From positions 7,636 through 71,635 of the forward strand of contig CAXTPP010000002.1 of NCBI GenBank assembly GCA_964246185.1: a stretch of DNA of 64,000 nucleotides, written 5' to 3'. The notes under the pieces are model-generated. The model had not been told where the DNA came from and searched no databases. It worked only from the letters and a program-made list of their open reading frames with translations. The first letter of the stretch is position 1, and every line of letters starts with the position of its first letter. Made by a program: the position numbers and the translations under genes. Positions 18,637-27,333 of the stretch are shown here, piece after piece. The stretch comes from LMUY01 sp964246185. GTDB taxonomy: Bacteria > Pseudomonadota > Alphaproteobacteria > Acetobacterales > Acetobacteraceae.

Positions 18637-19632
18637 CTATCTAGGCCCGTGCTCCTGCCGCGTCACCGCCGGGGTGGCTGGCGCTTGGAAACCGAGCGTT
18701 GCGAAGCTGCCCCGCATGTGCGGCGGCAGGCCGGCCGACACGGTAAGCGTGCCGCCCGCCGGGTGCGGCAGGGTGATGGCGCGGGCATGCAAGTGCAGCC
18801 GGTCCTCCAGGCCCTCGACGAAGCTGCCGCCGGAGCCGTTGTCCCGCGGCTCAGAGTATTTGCCGTCGCCCACGATGGGCGTGCCCAGGCTGACGCAGTG
18901 CACCCGCAGCTGATGGGTGCGCCCGGTGAGCGGCTGCAGCTCCAGCCAGGCCAGCTTGCGCCCCGCCGTGTCCAGCGTGCGGTAGTTGGTGTAGGCGCGC
19001 TGCCCCTCGCGGTCCTTGCGGTCGGCCGGGACCGTGCGCTCCCCGAACGCGCCGGACACCCGTTTGAGCGGCTGGTCGATCTGGCCGTCCTCCGGCGCCG
19101 GCTGCCCGGCGACCACGGCCCAATACGTTTTCTCCACCTCCCGGGTGCGAAAGCTGGCGGCCAGGCGGGCGGCGATGCCGGGGCTGCGCGCCAGCACGAT
19201 CACGCCGGACGTGTCCCGGTCCAGCCGGTGCACCAGGCGGGGCCGGTGGCCGCCATCGCTCAGCGCGTCCAGCATGCCATCCAGGTGGCGGGTGATGCCG
19301 GGTCCGCCCTGGGTGGCCAGGCCAGACGGCTTGTTGAGCACGATCAGCTGGTCGTCGCGGTGCAGCACGAGCCGCTCCATCTCCTTCACGTCGGCCGGGG
19401 TGGCGGCCGGCGGACGCTTCTCCGGCGCGGCGGGCATCGGCGGCACCCGCACCGCCTGTCCAGGGGCGAGCCGCGCGGACGCCTCCACCCGGTGGCCATC
19501 GACGCGGATTTGCCCGGTGCGGCAGAGCTTCTGCAGCACGCTCTGCGTCAAGGCCGGGTAGCGCCGGCGCAGGAAGCGGTCGAGGCGCGAATCGGCCTCG
19601 TCGTCCGACACGGTCTGGATCGAGACGCTCAT
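18637..19632 (-). CDS. Pseudouridine synthase, RluA family (RluC/RluD type)
   Basis: A 331-residue enzyme with an N-terminal S4 RNA-binding domain (about 13-75) and a catalytic domain carrying HRLDRDTSGV (135-144; catalytic Asp in RLD). It isomerises uridines in 23S rRNA. Length and the S4 domain fit RluC, although RluD cannot be excluded from motifs alone. The ATG at 19632 overlaps the rarA stop (ATGA). Placement in the extended ribosomal series fits a ribosome-maturation role. Confidence 0.93.
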   Translation of the reverse strand: MSVSIQTVSDDEADSRLDRFLRRRYPALTQSVLQKLCRTGQIRVDGHRVEASARLAPGQAVRVPPMPAAPEKRPPAATPADVKEMERLVLHRDDQLIVLNKPSGLATQGGPGITRHLDGMLDALSDGGHRPRLVHRLDRDTSGVIVLARSPGIAARLAASFRTREVEKTYWAVVAGQPAPEDGQIDQPLKRVSGAFGERTVPADRKDREGQRAYTNYRTLDTAGRKLAWLELQPLTGRTHQLRVHCVSLGTPIVGDGKYSEPRDNGSGGSFVEGLEDRLHLHARAITLPHPAGGTLTVSAGLPPHMRGSFATLGFQAPATPAVTRQEHGPR

Positions 19633-20945
19633 GCCTGCCGCGCCCGGCGCAGCCCCGCCCAGTGCTCCAGGCGGCCGCGCAGCTCCCGCTCGAAACCGCG
19701 GTCGGCCGGCCGATAGAACGCCACCCGGTCCATGCCCGGCGGGAAGTAGTCCTGGCCGGAGAACGCATCCTCCGCATCGTGGTCGTAATCGTAGCCGGCG
19801 CCGTAGCCGAGGTCCTGCATCAGCCGCGTGGGCGCGTTCAGGATGTGCGACGGCGGGGCCAGGCTGCCGGTTTCCCGTGCGGCCCGCATCGCCTGCTTGA
19901 ACCCGGCATAGAGCGCGTTCGATTTCGGCGCCGTGCCGAGATAGACGACTGCCTGCGCGATCGCCAGTTCGCCTTCCGGGCTGCCCAGCCGCTCGTAGGC
20001 CTCCCAGGCCAGCATCGCTTGCGGCAGTGCCTGCGGGTCGGCCAGGCCCACGTCCTCGGACGCGAAGCGCACCAGGCGGCGGGCGATGTAGCGCAGGTCC
20101 TCCCCGCCGGCCACCATGCGGGCGAACCAGTAGAGCGCCGCGTCCGGGTCCGAGCCGCGCAACGATTTATGCAGGGCGGAGATGAGGTTGTAGTGCTCGT
20201 CGCGGTCCTTGTCGTAGAGCGCCGCCCGCTTGGCCAGCAGCACCGAAAGCGCCGCCGGGTCGAGCGGGGGCGTGGCGTCGGGCAAGGCTTCCAGCTGCTC
20301 GGCCATGTTCAGAAGGTATCGCCCGTCCCCGTCCGCCATCGCCCGCAACATGGCGCGGGCCTCCGCCGTGAGCGGCAGGGCGCGGCTGGCCTCGGCCCGG
20401 ACCAGCAGGCTGTCGAGCGCGTCGTCGTCCAATCGGCGCAGCACCAGCACCTGGCAGCGGGACAGCAAGGCGCCGTTCAGGGCGAAAGACGGGTTCTCGG
20501 TCGTGGCGCCCACCAGCACCACCGTGCCGTCCTCCACCACCGGCAGGAAGCCGTCCTGCTGCGCCCGGTTGAACCGGTGGATCTCGTCCACGAACAGCAG
20601 CGTGGACTGTCCGGCGGCCCGGCGGCGCTTGGCCTCCTCGAACACCCGCTTGAGGTCGGCCACCCCGGAGAACACCGCCGAAAGCTGGGTGAAATGCAGC
20701 CCTGCCGCCGCGGCCAGCAAGCGGGCGATGGTCGTCTTGCCGACGCCGGGCGGCCCCCAAAAGATCAACGACGCGAGCGAGCCGCGCGCCAGCATGCGGG
20801 TGATGCTGCCCCCAGGACCGAGCAGGTGGTCCTGTCCCACGACCTCGCCCAGCGTCCGTGGGCGCAGCCGGTCAGCCAGCGGCCCCTTTTCCGGAGGGGG
20901 CAGGCCGGGCTCGTCGGAGGCGAACAGGTCGGGCAGGCCTGGCAT
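19629..20945 (-). CDS. rarA: Replication-associated recombination protein A (MgsA/RarA)
   Basis: A 438-residue AAA+ ATPase acting at stalled replication forks. Seen are LADRLRPRTLGEVVGQDHLLG, Walker A WGPPGVGKTT, Walker B LLFVDEIHRFNRAQQD, sensor 1 VVLVGATTENPSF, the arginine-finger LLSRCQ and the C-terminal helical tetramerisation domain with LYWFARMVAGGEDLRYIARR. The start at 20945 (MPGLPDLF) shares one base with the preceding stop (TGATG). Length is typical. Confidence 0.95.
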   Translation of the reverse strand: MPGLPDLFASDEPGLPPPEKGPLADRLRPRTLGEVVGQDHLLGPGGSITRMLARGSLASLIFWGPPGVGKTTIARLLAAAAGLHFTQLSAVFSGVADLKRVFEEAKRRRAAGQSTLLFVDEIHRFNRAQQDGFLPVVEDGTVVLVGATTENPSFALNGALLSRCQVLVLRRLDDDALDSLLVRAEASRALPLTAEARAMLRAMADGDGRYLLNMAEQLEALPDATPPLDPAALSVLLAKRAALYDKDRDEHYNLISALHKSLRGSDPDAALYWFARMVAGGEDLRYIARRLVRFASEDVGLADPQALPQAMLAWEAYERLGSPEGELAIAQAVVYLGTAPKSNALYAGFKQAMRAARETGSLAPPSHILNAPTRLMQDLGYGAGYDYDHDAEDAFSGQDYFPPGMDRVAFYRPADRGFERELRGRLEHWAGLRRARQA

Positions 20946-21409
20946 CAGGATACAGCGGCGGTGCAGGACGGCCCGGGCCTGACCTCCGTCGTCGCACGTC
21001 CCTTGTCGTCCTGCAGGGTGAACAGCACGTCGCCCAAGGTGATCGCGGCCAGGTTGGCGCCGATGTAGCCGGTCAGCACGCCGCCGTTGTCGATCGGGTG
21101 CGTGGAAGTGCCGCCATCGCTCTCGCGGCGGATCAGCCTGCCGCAAAGGGTGAATGCTATCGACGGCAGCGCAGGCAGGCTGGCTTGCAGCTGATCGTCC
21201 GGGCGCGTCCGGTCCACGTGCAGGGTGCCTGCCGCCACGCCGTCGAAATAGACGGTGATGGTCTCTTCCTGCTGGCCGGCGCTCAGATGGTCAGCCACCA
21301 AAACGCTGGTTTGCTGCAAAGTCTGGCTTTGGGACGACCCGGTCGCCATCATCCAAACGAGCAAAAATCCGGCCATGGCGACGAGCGCTGCATGACCGGA
21401 CCTTGCCAT
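20945..21409 (-). CDS. Small secreted protein of unknown function
   Basis: A 154-residue protein with an N-terminal hydrophobic stretch (about 8-24) that acts as a signal peptide or anchor, followed by a compact, probably beta-rich domain with one pair of cysteines (in FTLCGR and near the C-terminus in GPSCTA) that could form a disulfide. Segments such as TITVYFDGVAAGTLHVD and GGVLTGYIGANLAAITLGDVLFTLQDD look like secreted adhesin- or lectin-like folds, but I recognise no family. It begins 4 nt after rplQ and its stop shares a base with the rarA start, so it is built into the ribosomal series. Confidence 0.75.
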   Translation of the reverse strand: MARSGHAALVAMAGFLLVWMMATGSSQSQTLQQTSVLVADHLSAGQQEETITVYFDGVAAGTLHVDRTRPDDQLQASLPALPSIAFTLCGRLIRRESDGGTSTHPIDNGGVLTGYIGANLAAITLGDVLFTLQDDKGRATTEVRPGPSCTAAVS

Positions 21410-21413
21410 ACAG

Positions 21414-21833
21414 CTAGGCTGCTTGCTCCGCAGCCAAGTCGGGCCGAGGACCGCTGTCCTGGCCCTTGGCCGCCGGGTCCCGCTCGATCAACTCGATCAC
21501 TGCCATGTCCGCCGCGTCGCCATAACGCATCCCGGCCCGCAGCACGCGGGTATAGCCACCGGCACGGCTGCGGTATCGCGTGGCCAGGGAGTCGAACAGC
21601 TTGGCCACGATCTTCTCGTCCTGCAGCTGCGCCAGGGCTTGCCGCCGGGCGTGCAGCCCACCGCGCTTGCCGAGCGTGATCAGCTTCTCCGCCACCGGGC
21701 GCAGTTCCTTGGCCTTTGGCAAGGTCGTGGTGATCTGTTCGTGCTTCAGCAACGCGACAGCCATGTTGCGGAACATGGCAAAGCGATGACTCGTGGTAAC
21801 GCCGAGTTTTCGGCCGCTGACACCGTGACGCAT
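21414..21833 (-). CDS. rplQ: 50S ribosomal protein L17
   Basis: A 139-residue L17 with the canonical start MRHGVSGRKLGVTTSHRFAM, the NMAVALLKHEQITTT block and KLITLGKRGGLHARRQA. The C-terminus has a GGYTRVLRAGMRYGDAADMAVIELI stretch. It is the last ribosomal gene of the series, 12 nt after rpoA, the standard rpoA-rplQ order. The following gene starts only 4 nt later. Confidence 0.98.
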   Translation of the reverse strand: MRHGVSGRKLGVTTSHRFAMFRNMAVALLKHEQITTTLPKAKELRPVAEKLITLGKRGGLHARRQALAQLQDEKIVAKLFDSLATRYRSRAGGYTRVLRAGMRYGDAADMAVIELIERDPAAKGQDSGPRPDLAAEQAA

Positions 21834-21845
21834 AGGGATAGATCC

Positions 21846-22880
21846 TTAAAACGGCTCGTCCAGGCGTTTGGCGAGGTCTTCGATGTTCTCCGGCGGCCAG
21901 CCGGCAACGGTCATCCCAAGGGTAAGCCCCATGTTGGTCAGGACCTCCTTGATCTCGTTCAGCGACTTGCGGCCGAAGTTCGGCGTGCGCAGCATCTCCT
22001 GCTCGGATTTCTGCACAAGGTCGCCGATATAGACGATGTTGTCGTTCTTCAGGCAGTTCGCCGAGCGCACCGAAAGCTCCAGCTCGTCCACCTTGCGGAG
22101 CAGGTTGCGGTTGAACGGCAGGTCGTTCTGGTGCTCCTCGGAGCGCAGCTGCTGCGGCTCGTCGAAGTTGATGAATAACTGCAGCTGGTCCTGCAGGATA
22201 CGGGCAGCGAGCGCCACCGCGTCCTCCGGGGTCACGGCTCCATTCGTCTCGACGGACAGGAGAAGCTTGTCGTAGTTGGTCAGGTTGCCGACGCGCGTGG
22301 GTTCCACGCGATACGACACCCGGCGCACCGGCGAATAGATGCTGTCCACCGGGATGAGCCCGATCGGGGCGTCCTCGGGGCGGTTGGCTGTGGCGGCCTC
22401 GTAGCCCTTGCCAAGGTTGACGGTGAACTCCATGCCGAGCTTGATTCCGTCGTCCAGCGTGCACAGCACCAGGTCGGGGTTCATGATCTCGATGTCGTGG
22501 CCGGCTTGGATTTGCCCCGCCTTGACCTCGCCAGGACCGGTCGCGGTCAGCACCATGCGCTTGGGCCCTTCGCCATGCATCCGCAAGGCCAGTTGCTTGA
22601 CGTTCAGCACGATATCGGTCACGTCTTCCCGCACGCCGGCAATGGTGCTGAACTCGTGCAGCACGCCGTCGATCTGCACGGCTGTCACGGCGGCACCTTG
22701 CAGCGACGAAAGCAGGATGCGCCTGATGGCGTTTCCCAGGGTCATGCCGAAGCCGCGCTCCAGCGGCTCGGCCACGACCAGCGCGGTGCGCGCCGGGTCG
22801 GAACCGGGCTCGAACTCCAGCTTTTCCGGCTTGATCAGGGACTGCCAGTTACGCTGGATAACAGAGGTGTCGTATCTCAT
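21846..22880 (-). CDS. rpoA: DNA-directed RNA polymerase subunit alpha
   Basis: A 344-residue alpha subunit. The N-terminal domain carries the dimerisation and assembly motif GFGMTLGNAIRRILLSS. The C-terminal domain carries the DNA-binding SVRSANCLKNDNI helix and the TPNFGRKSLNEIKEVL helix used by UP elements and activators. The tail ending AKRLDEPF is slightly long, as in other Alphaproteobacteria. It lies 57 nt after rpsK. Confidence 0.98.
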   Translation of the reverse strand: MRYDTSVIQRNWQSLIKPEKLEFEPGSDPARTALVVAEPLERGFGMTLGNAIRRILLSSLQGAAVTAVQIDGVLHEFSTIAGVREDVTDIVLNVKQLALRMHGEGPKRMVLTATGPGEVKAGQIQAGHDIEIMNPDLVLCTLDDGIKLGMEFTVNLGKGYEAATANRPEDAPIGLIPVDSIYSPVRRVSYRVEPTRVGNLTNYDKLLLSVETNGAVTPEDAVALAARILQDQLQLFINFDEPQQLRSEEHQNDLPFNRNLLRKVDELELSVRSANCLKNDNIVYIGDLVQKSEQEMLRTPNFGRKSLNEIKEVLTNMGLTLGMTVAGWPPENIEDLAKRLDEPF

Positions 22881-22937
22881 GACGATTCAGGCGCCGCTTT
22901 GCTGCAACGCCCGCCTTTCAGGTGGTGCAAACTGCAA

Positions 22938-23327
22938 TCAGACGCGGCGGCGCTTGCGGGGGCGGCACCCATTGTGCGGGATCGGCGTAAGGTCACGAAT
23001 TTGGGTGATCGAGAACCCAACCGTCTGAAGTGCCCGAAGCGCGCTCTCACGGCCAGAACCAGGGCCGTTCACCTCGATCTCCAACGTCTCCATGCCGTGC
23101 TCGCGCGCTTTCTTGCCGGCATCTTCGGCCGCGACCTGTGCTGCATAAGGCGTGGACTTACGGCTGCCCTTGAAACCCTGCGTGCCAGCCGAAGACCACG
23201 CGATCGTATTGCCTTGCGCGTCAGTGATAGTGATCATGGTGTTGTTGAAAGTAGCGTTCACGTGGGCAACGCCGGAAATGATGTTTTTGCGCTCCTTGCG
23301 GCGGGGACGCGCGGGGGCTTTCGCCAT
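22938..23327 (-). CDS. rpsK: 30S ribosomal protein S11
   Basis: A 129-residue S11 with the Lys/Arg-rich start RPRRKERKNI, the GVAHVNATFNNTMITITDAQGN core and the C-terminal signature DLTPIPHNGCRPRKRRRV that contacts 16S rRNA in the platform. It lies 42 nt after rpsM. Full length. Confidence 0.98.
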   Translation of the reverse strand: MAKAPARPRRKERKNIISGVAHVNATFNNTMITITDAQGNTIAWSSAGTQGFKGSRKSTPYAAQVAAEDAGKKAREHGMETLEIEVNGPGSGRESALRALQTVGFSITQIRDLTPIPHNGCRPRKRRRV

Positions 23328-23369
23328 GAGGTGATCCTGTCTTCGTACGGGTGCGGCAAGACGCCGATG

Positions 23370-23747
23370 CTACTTCGTGACCTTTTTCTTGCCGGCGATC
23401 GCCACGGCCTTGCCCTTGCGGGTGCGGGCGTTGGTGTGGGTTCGCTGGCCGCGCACCGGCAAGCCACGGCGATGCCGCAAACCGCGGTAGCAACCCAAGT
23501 CCATCAGCCGCTTGATGTTCATCGCCACTTCGCGGCGAAGGTCACCCTCGACGCGGAAATCACGGTCGATCAACTCGCGGATGCGCAACACCTCTTCATC
23601 CGACAGTTGATTGACCCGGCGGTCCTCTGGAATGCTCAGCTTGGTGCAAATATCAGCGGCTTTCGTCGGACCTATGCCATAGATGTAGCGAAGGCTGATC
23701 GTCACCCGCTTGTTCGTCGGGATATTCACACCGGCAATACGTGCCAC
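23370..23747 (-). CDS. rpsM: 30S ribosomal protein S13
   Basis: A 125-residue S13 with RIAGVNIPTNKRV, the helix-two-turns-helix LRYIYGIG and the basic tail RGQRTHTNARTRKGKA that reaches the P-site tRNA. The GTG at 23747 is the start: AGGAGA lies 7 nt upstream and the product begins exactly as the family does. The longer frame upstream is unsupported. A 126-nt gap separates it from adk. Confidence 0.97.
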   Translation of the reverse strand: MARIAGVNIPTNKRVTISLRYIYGIGPTKAADICTKLSIPEDRRVNQLSDEEVLRIRELIDRDFRVEGDLRREVAMNIKRLMDLGCYRGLRHRRGLPVRGQRTHTNARTRKGKAVAIAGKKKVTK

Positions 23748-23873
23748 GTTCGTCTCCTGGCCCTCGCTGAACGGGCGCGAAATCGTCGCGCAACGTCGGG
23801 CTTGCAATACAGTGGGGGCGCGAACGTTGCCGTCCCGCCGGAGAGGTGCGTTATAGGCAGGGCGTCATAGGAG

Positions 23874-24563
23874 TCAACGCGCGCTGTTCACATTAACGCG
23901 AGCAAGTCGGGGCGGAAGCCTCTCCAACACCTGCTCAATTGCCTGCGAGACTTCATCCATGGACGCCATGCCATCAAGGGGGTGAAGGCGTCCAGCGGCC
24001 TGGTAATGCGGCAAAATAGGCAGGGTTTGTCGGTTATAGACAGCCAGGCGTTCGCGGACGGTATCTTGGTTGTCATCCGGCCGCCGGATGAACTCCGTCG
24101 AGCCGCACACATCGCAAACGCCCGCTGTAGCAAGCGGCTTGAATGTGTCGTGGTAGTTCGCGTTGCAGCGGGCGCAGGTGAAACGCCCGCTGATGCGCTC
24201 GACCAAGGCCGCCTCGTCCACCCGCAGCTCGATCACCGCATCCAACTGGAACGACAACTGTTCAAGCATGCGGTCCAGCGCCTCGGCCTGGGCCACGGTG
24301 CGGGGAAAGCCGTCCAGGATGAAGCCCTTGGCGCAATCCTGTTCACGGACCCGCTGCGCGAGCATGGCTACGATGATGTCATCGGACACCAGGCCGCCGG
24401 ACGCCATCACGGCGGATGCCTGCAGGCCGATTTTCGTCTTCGCCGCGACTTCCGCACGCAACATGTCGCCCGTCGAGATTTGCGCGATGCCGTAAGCGTC
24501 TTGCAGGCGCTTCGCCTGGGTTCCCTTCCCCGCGCCAGGCGGGCCGAGCAGAATGAGGTTCAT
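23874..24563 (-). CDS. adk: Adenylate kinase
   Basis: A 229-residue kinase (ATP + AMP to 2 ADP). P-loop GPPGAGKGTQ lies at about 7-16, the AMP-binding region in STGDMLRAEV, and GFILDGFPRT is present. The long LID carries two cysteine pairs (CARC and CDVC), so this is the zinc-binding long-form enzyme. The ATG at 24563 overlaps the secY stop (ATGA). Placement between secY and rpsM is common in Alphaproteobacteria and Gram-positives. Confidence 0.97.
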   Translation of the reverse strand: MNLILLGPPGAGKGTQAKRLQDAYGIAQISTGDMLRAEVAAKTKIGLQASAVMASGGLVSDDIIVAMLAQRVREQDCAKGFILDGFPRTVAQAEALDRMLEQLSFQLDAVIELRVDEAALVERISGRFTCARCNANYHDTFKPLATAGVCDVCGSTEFIRRPDDNQDTVRERLAVYNRQTLPILPHYQAAGRLHPLDGMASMDEVSQAIEQVLERLPPRLARVNVNSAR

Positions 24564-25906
24564 CTCGCCCGACCCTTCACCCGCGACTTGCGCATGAGCC
24601 CCTCGTACTGATGGGCCAGCAAATGAGACTGCACCTGCGTCACGGTATCCATCGTCACGGAAACGATGATCATCAAGCTTGTCCCGCCGAAGTAGAACGG
24701 AACGTTGTAGTTCGCGATCAAGACCTCTGGCAGCAGGCACACGACGCACAGGTAAAGCGCGCCGATCGTGGTCAGGCGGGTGAGGATGCGATCAAAGTAG
24801 TCAGCCGTGTTGGCGCCGGGCCGGATGCCAGGGATGAAGCCGCCGTACTTCTTGAGGTTGTCTGCCGTCTCCTGCGGATTGAACACGACTGCCGTGTAGA
24901 AATACGAGAAGAAGATGATCATCCCGGCATAAAGCCCGAGATAGAGCGGTCGTCCATGCGCCAGCTGGCCAGACAACCAGCCCAGGACGGAGTTGGGGTT
25001 GCTTTGCCCGAACCCGGCGATGGTGGCCGGGATCAACAGGATCGAGGACGCGAAAATCGGCGGTATCACGCCAGCCGTATTGACCTTCAACGGCATGTGC
25101 GTGGAATCGCCGCCGAACATCCGCTGCCCCACCTGGCGCTTTGGATATTGCACCACGATACGCCGTTGCGCTCGTTCCATGAAAACGATGAAGGCGATCA
25201 CCGCGACGGCGATCACCGCAAAAGCCAGGATGAAAACCGGGGAGAGCGCGCCAGTCCGTCCGAGTTCCAGGAGCGTGACGATGGCATGCGGCAGATTCGC
25301 AACGATGCCGGCGAAAATGATCAGGCTGGTGCCGTTGCCGACCCCGCGGGCGGTGATCTGCTCGCCAAGCCACATCAGGAACATGGTGCCCCCGGTGAGC
25401 GTGATCACGCAGGAGACACGGAAGAACCAACCCGGATCGAGCACGGCGCCGAGCCCGGCACGGTCATGGAACGCTTCAAGACCGACGGCGATTCCGTAGG
25501 ATTGGAACACTGCGATCACGACCGTCAGGTAACGGGTGTATTGGTTGAGCTTCTTGCGTCCGCTCTCGCCCTCTTTCTTGAGCGTCTCCAATGTGGGTAT
25601 GGCGGCTGACATCAACTGGATGATGATGGATGCGCTGATGTAGGGCATGATGGTCAGCGCGAAAACGGTCATCCGGCTGAGATTGCCGCCGCTGAACATG
25701 TCGAACATGCCGAGCACGCCGGCACCCTGCTCTGCCATGGCCTGCCCCATGACCTGGGCGTCTATGCCAGGCACAGGCACGTAGCTGCCGACGCGATAGA
25801 CCACGAGAGCAGCCAGAGTGAACCATATCCGTGCCTTGAGCTCGGTTGCCTTGCCGAACGCACCAAGACTCATGGTGCCTGCCATCTGTTCGGCGGCTGA
25901 AGCCAT
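24560..25906 (-). CDS. secY: Preprotein translocase subunit SecY
   Basis: A 448-residue channel protein with ten predicted membrane helices. Seen are the N-terminal ARIWFTLAALVVYRVGSYVPVPGID, the plug region MFDMFSGGNLSRMTVFALTIMPYISASII and the cytosolic loop RRIVVQYPKRQVGQ that binds SecA and the ribosome. The start MASAAEQMAGTMSLG is family-typical. A 192-nt gap with two hairpin-forming repeats precedes it, while adk is coupled behind it. Confidence 0.97.
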   Translation of the reverse strand: MASAAEQMAGTMSLGAFGKATELKARIWFTLAALVVYRVGSYVPVPGIDAQVMGQAMAEQGAGVLGMFDMFSGGNLSRMTVFALTIMPYISASIIIQLMSAAIPTLETLKKEGESGRKKLNQYTRYLTVVIAVFQSYGIAVGLEAFHDRAGLGAVLDPGWFFRVSCVITLTGGTMFLMWLGEQITARGVGNGTSLIIFAGIVANLPHAIVTLLELGRTGALSPVFILAFAVIAVAVIAFIVFMERAQRRIVVQYPKRQVGQRMFGGDSTHMPLKVNTAGVIPPIFASSILLIPATIAGFGQSNPNSVLGWLSGQLAHGRPLYLGLYAGMIIFFSYFYTAVVFNPQETADNLKKYGGFIPGIRPGANTADYFDRILTRLTTIGALYLCVVCLLPEVLIANYNVPFYFGGTSLMIIVSVTMDTVTQVQSHLLAHQYEGLMRKSRVKGRAR

Positions 25907-26098
25907 GCGCTTTATCCCCCATCAGAGTGCAAGTGTGCCGTGCCCGAGCTTGGGCACGCAAGTGTTTGGGCGTTGCCCCTGGCTTAGCGCGGCAGAATCG
26001 TCCCCGGGGCAGCTTTATGCAAAGGCACTAAAGCCGACGGTCGGCTTGGGGCTGACGATCAGGCTCCAGCCTCAAGCCGGCGTCCCTGCCAGGCGGCG
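25907..26098 (-). promoter_or_regulatory. rplO-secY intergenic region with two inverted repeats
   Basis: This is the longest gap within the S10-spc-alpha part of the series. It holds CGTGCCC-N6-GGGCACG (25939-25958) and AAGCCGAC-G-GTCGGCTT (26031-26047). Either could form an RNA hairpin in the leader before secY, or mark an attenuator or a separate secY-adk promoter. No open frame of note is present. The function is inference from position and symmetry. Confidence 0.35.
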
Positions 26099-26554
26099 CT
26101 ACTTGGTGGTGACTGTGCCCCCGGCAGCTTCCACAGCAGCCTTGGCCGAAACCGAAGCGCCAGAAACCGTCACCGTGATCGCCCTGCTGATCGTGCCATG
26201 CCCGAGCAGGCGAACACCCTCGACTTTGGCCAACCTGACCAGCCCAGCCTGTTCGAGCGTCGCCTCGTTGATCGCGCCGGCTTGAAGCTTGCCGCTCTCC
26301 AGGGCCTTCTCGATCGCGCTCAGGTTCACCGGGGCGAACTCCTTGCGGAAGATGTTCTTGAAGCCGCGCTTTGGCAGCCGGCGATAGATCGGCAACTGCC
26401 CGCCTTCAAATCCGTTGAGTGCCACGCCCTCACGCGCCTTCTGGCCTTTGACGCCTTTGCCCGACGTCTTGCCTTTGCCGGAGCCGATCCCACGCCCGCG
26501 CCGCTTGAATTTCAGCCGCGACCCGGGATTGTCCCGCAACTCGTTGAGCTTCAC
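26099..26554 (-). CDS. rplO: 50S ribosomal protein L15
   Basis: A 151-residue L15 with the start MKLNELRDNPGSRLKFKRRG, the basic glycine-rich GIGSGKGKTSGKGVKGQKAR and FEGGQLPIYRRLPKRGF. The GTG start at 26554 overlaps the rpmD stop (GTGA). It ends just before the unusually long gap to secY. Confidence 0.97.
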   Translation of the reverse strand: MKLNELRDNPGSRLKFKRRGRGIGSGKGKTSGKGVKGQKAREGVALNGFEGGQLPIYRRLPKRGFKNIFRKEFAPVNLSAIEKALESGKLQAGAINEATLEQAGLVRLAKVEGVRLLGHGTISRAITVTVSGASVSAKAAVEAAGGTVTTK

Positions 26555-26748
26555 GACAGCTCCTCCACCCGCACGAGGTGATGCACCTTGCGGATCATGC
26601 CGCGCACCGCAGGAGTGTCCTCGAGCGTGCTGGCCTTGCGGATTTTGTTCAACCCGAGCCCGATAAGGGTGCCGATCTGGCCTGGCTTACGGCCCAAGCC
26701 AGACGCGATTTGAACGACCCTGACCTGCTTCTTCACTTCATCAGGCAT
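26551..26748 (-). CDS. rpmD: 50S ribosomal protein L30
   Basis: A 65-residue L30 with VRVVQIASGLGRKPGQIGTLIGLGLNKI split over its two strands, ending RKVHHLVRVEEL. The ATG at 26748 lies 8 nt inside the end of rpsE; an in-frame start at 26796 would overlap rpsE much more and does not match the family. The stop overlaps rplO. Confidence 0.96.
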   Translation of the reverse strand: MPDEVKKQVRVVQIASGLGRKPGQIGTLIGLGLNKIRKASTLEDTPAVRGMIRKVHHLVRVEELS

Positions 26749-27322
26749 CGGCCGTAACCTCCGCTTCGGGCATGTCGCGCTTGCCAAGAATTTCACTGAC
26801 CTTCTTGCCTCGCCGGCTTGCCACCGAGCGTGGGCTTGCGGCCCGGGTCAGCCCGGCGAAGGTCGCCTTGACCATGTTGTGGGGATTGCGACTGCCCAGC
26901 GACTTGGCGACGATGTCGCCGATGCCCAAAGCCTCGAAAACGGCGCGCAACGGTCCGCCAGCGATGATGCCGGTGCCAGCTTCGGCCGCCCGGAGTACCA
27001 CGTGCCCAGCGCCATACTCGCCATGCACGTCGTGATGCAGGGTGCGGCCTTCCTTCATCGGCACCCGGATCATGGTTTTCTTGGCCCGCTCCGTCGCCTT
27101 GCGGATCGCCTCGGGCACCTCGCGAGCCTTGCCCGCGCCGTACCCCACGCGGCCTTTCTGGTCGCCGACCACCACCAGGGCAGCAAAAGCGAAACGCCGG
27201 CCGCCTTTCACCACCTTCGCCACACGGTTGATCGTGACCAGCTTGTCTATCAGGTCGTCGCCGCCGTCGCGGTCACGCTCGCGGCCGCCGCGTCCGCCGC
27301 CGTCTCGGGAATCCCGTGCCAT
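26741..27322 (-). CDS. rpsE: 30S ribosomal protein S5
   Basis: A 193-residue S5. An Arg/Gly/Asp-rich N-terminal extension (about 25 residues) precedes the double-stranded RNA-binding domain with LVTINRVAKVVKGGRRF and GRVGYGAGKAREV. The second domain has AGGPLRAVFEALGI and KSLGSRNPHNMVKAT. It follows rplR by 11 nt and overlaps rpmD by 8 nt. Confidence 0.97.
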   Translation of the reverse strand: MARDSRDGGGRGGRERDRDGGDDLIDKLVTINRVAKVVKGGRRFAFAALVVVGDQKGRVGYGAGKAREVPEAIRKATERAKKTMIRVPMKEGRTLHHDVHGEYGAGHVVLRAAEAGTGIIAGGPLRAVFEALGIGDIVAKSLGSRNPHNMVKATFAGLTRAASPRSVASRRGKKVSEILGKRDMPEAEVTADA

Positions 27323-27333
27323 TGCTCAGCCCT

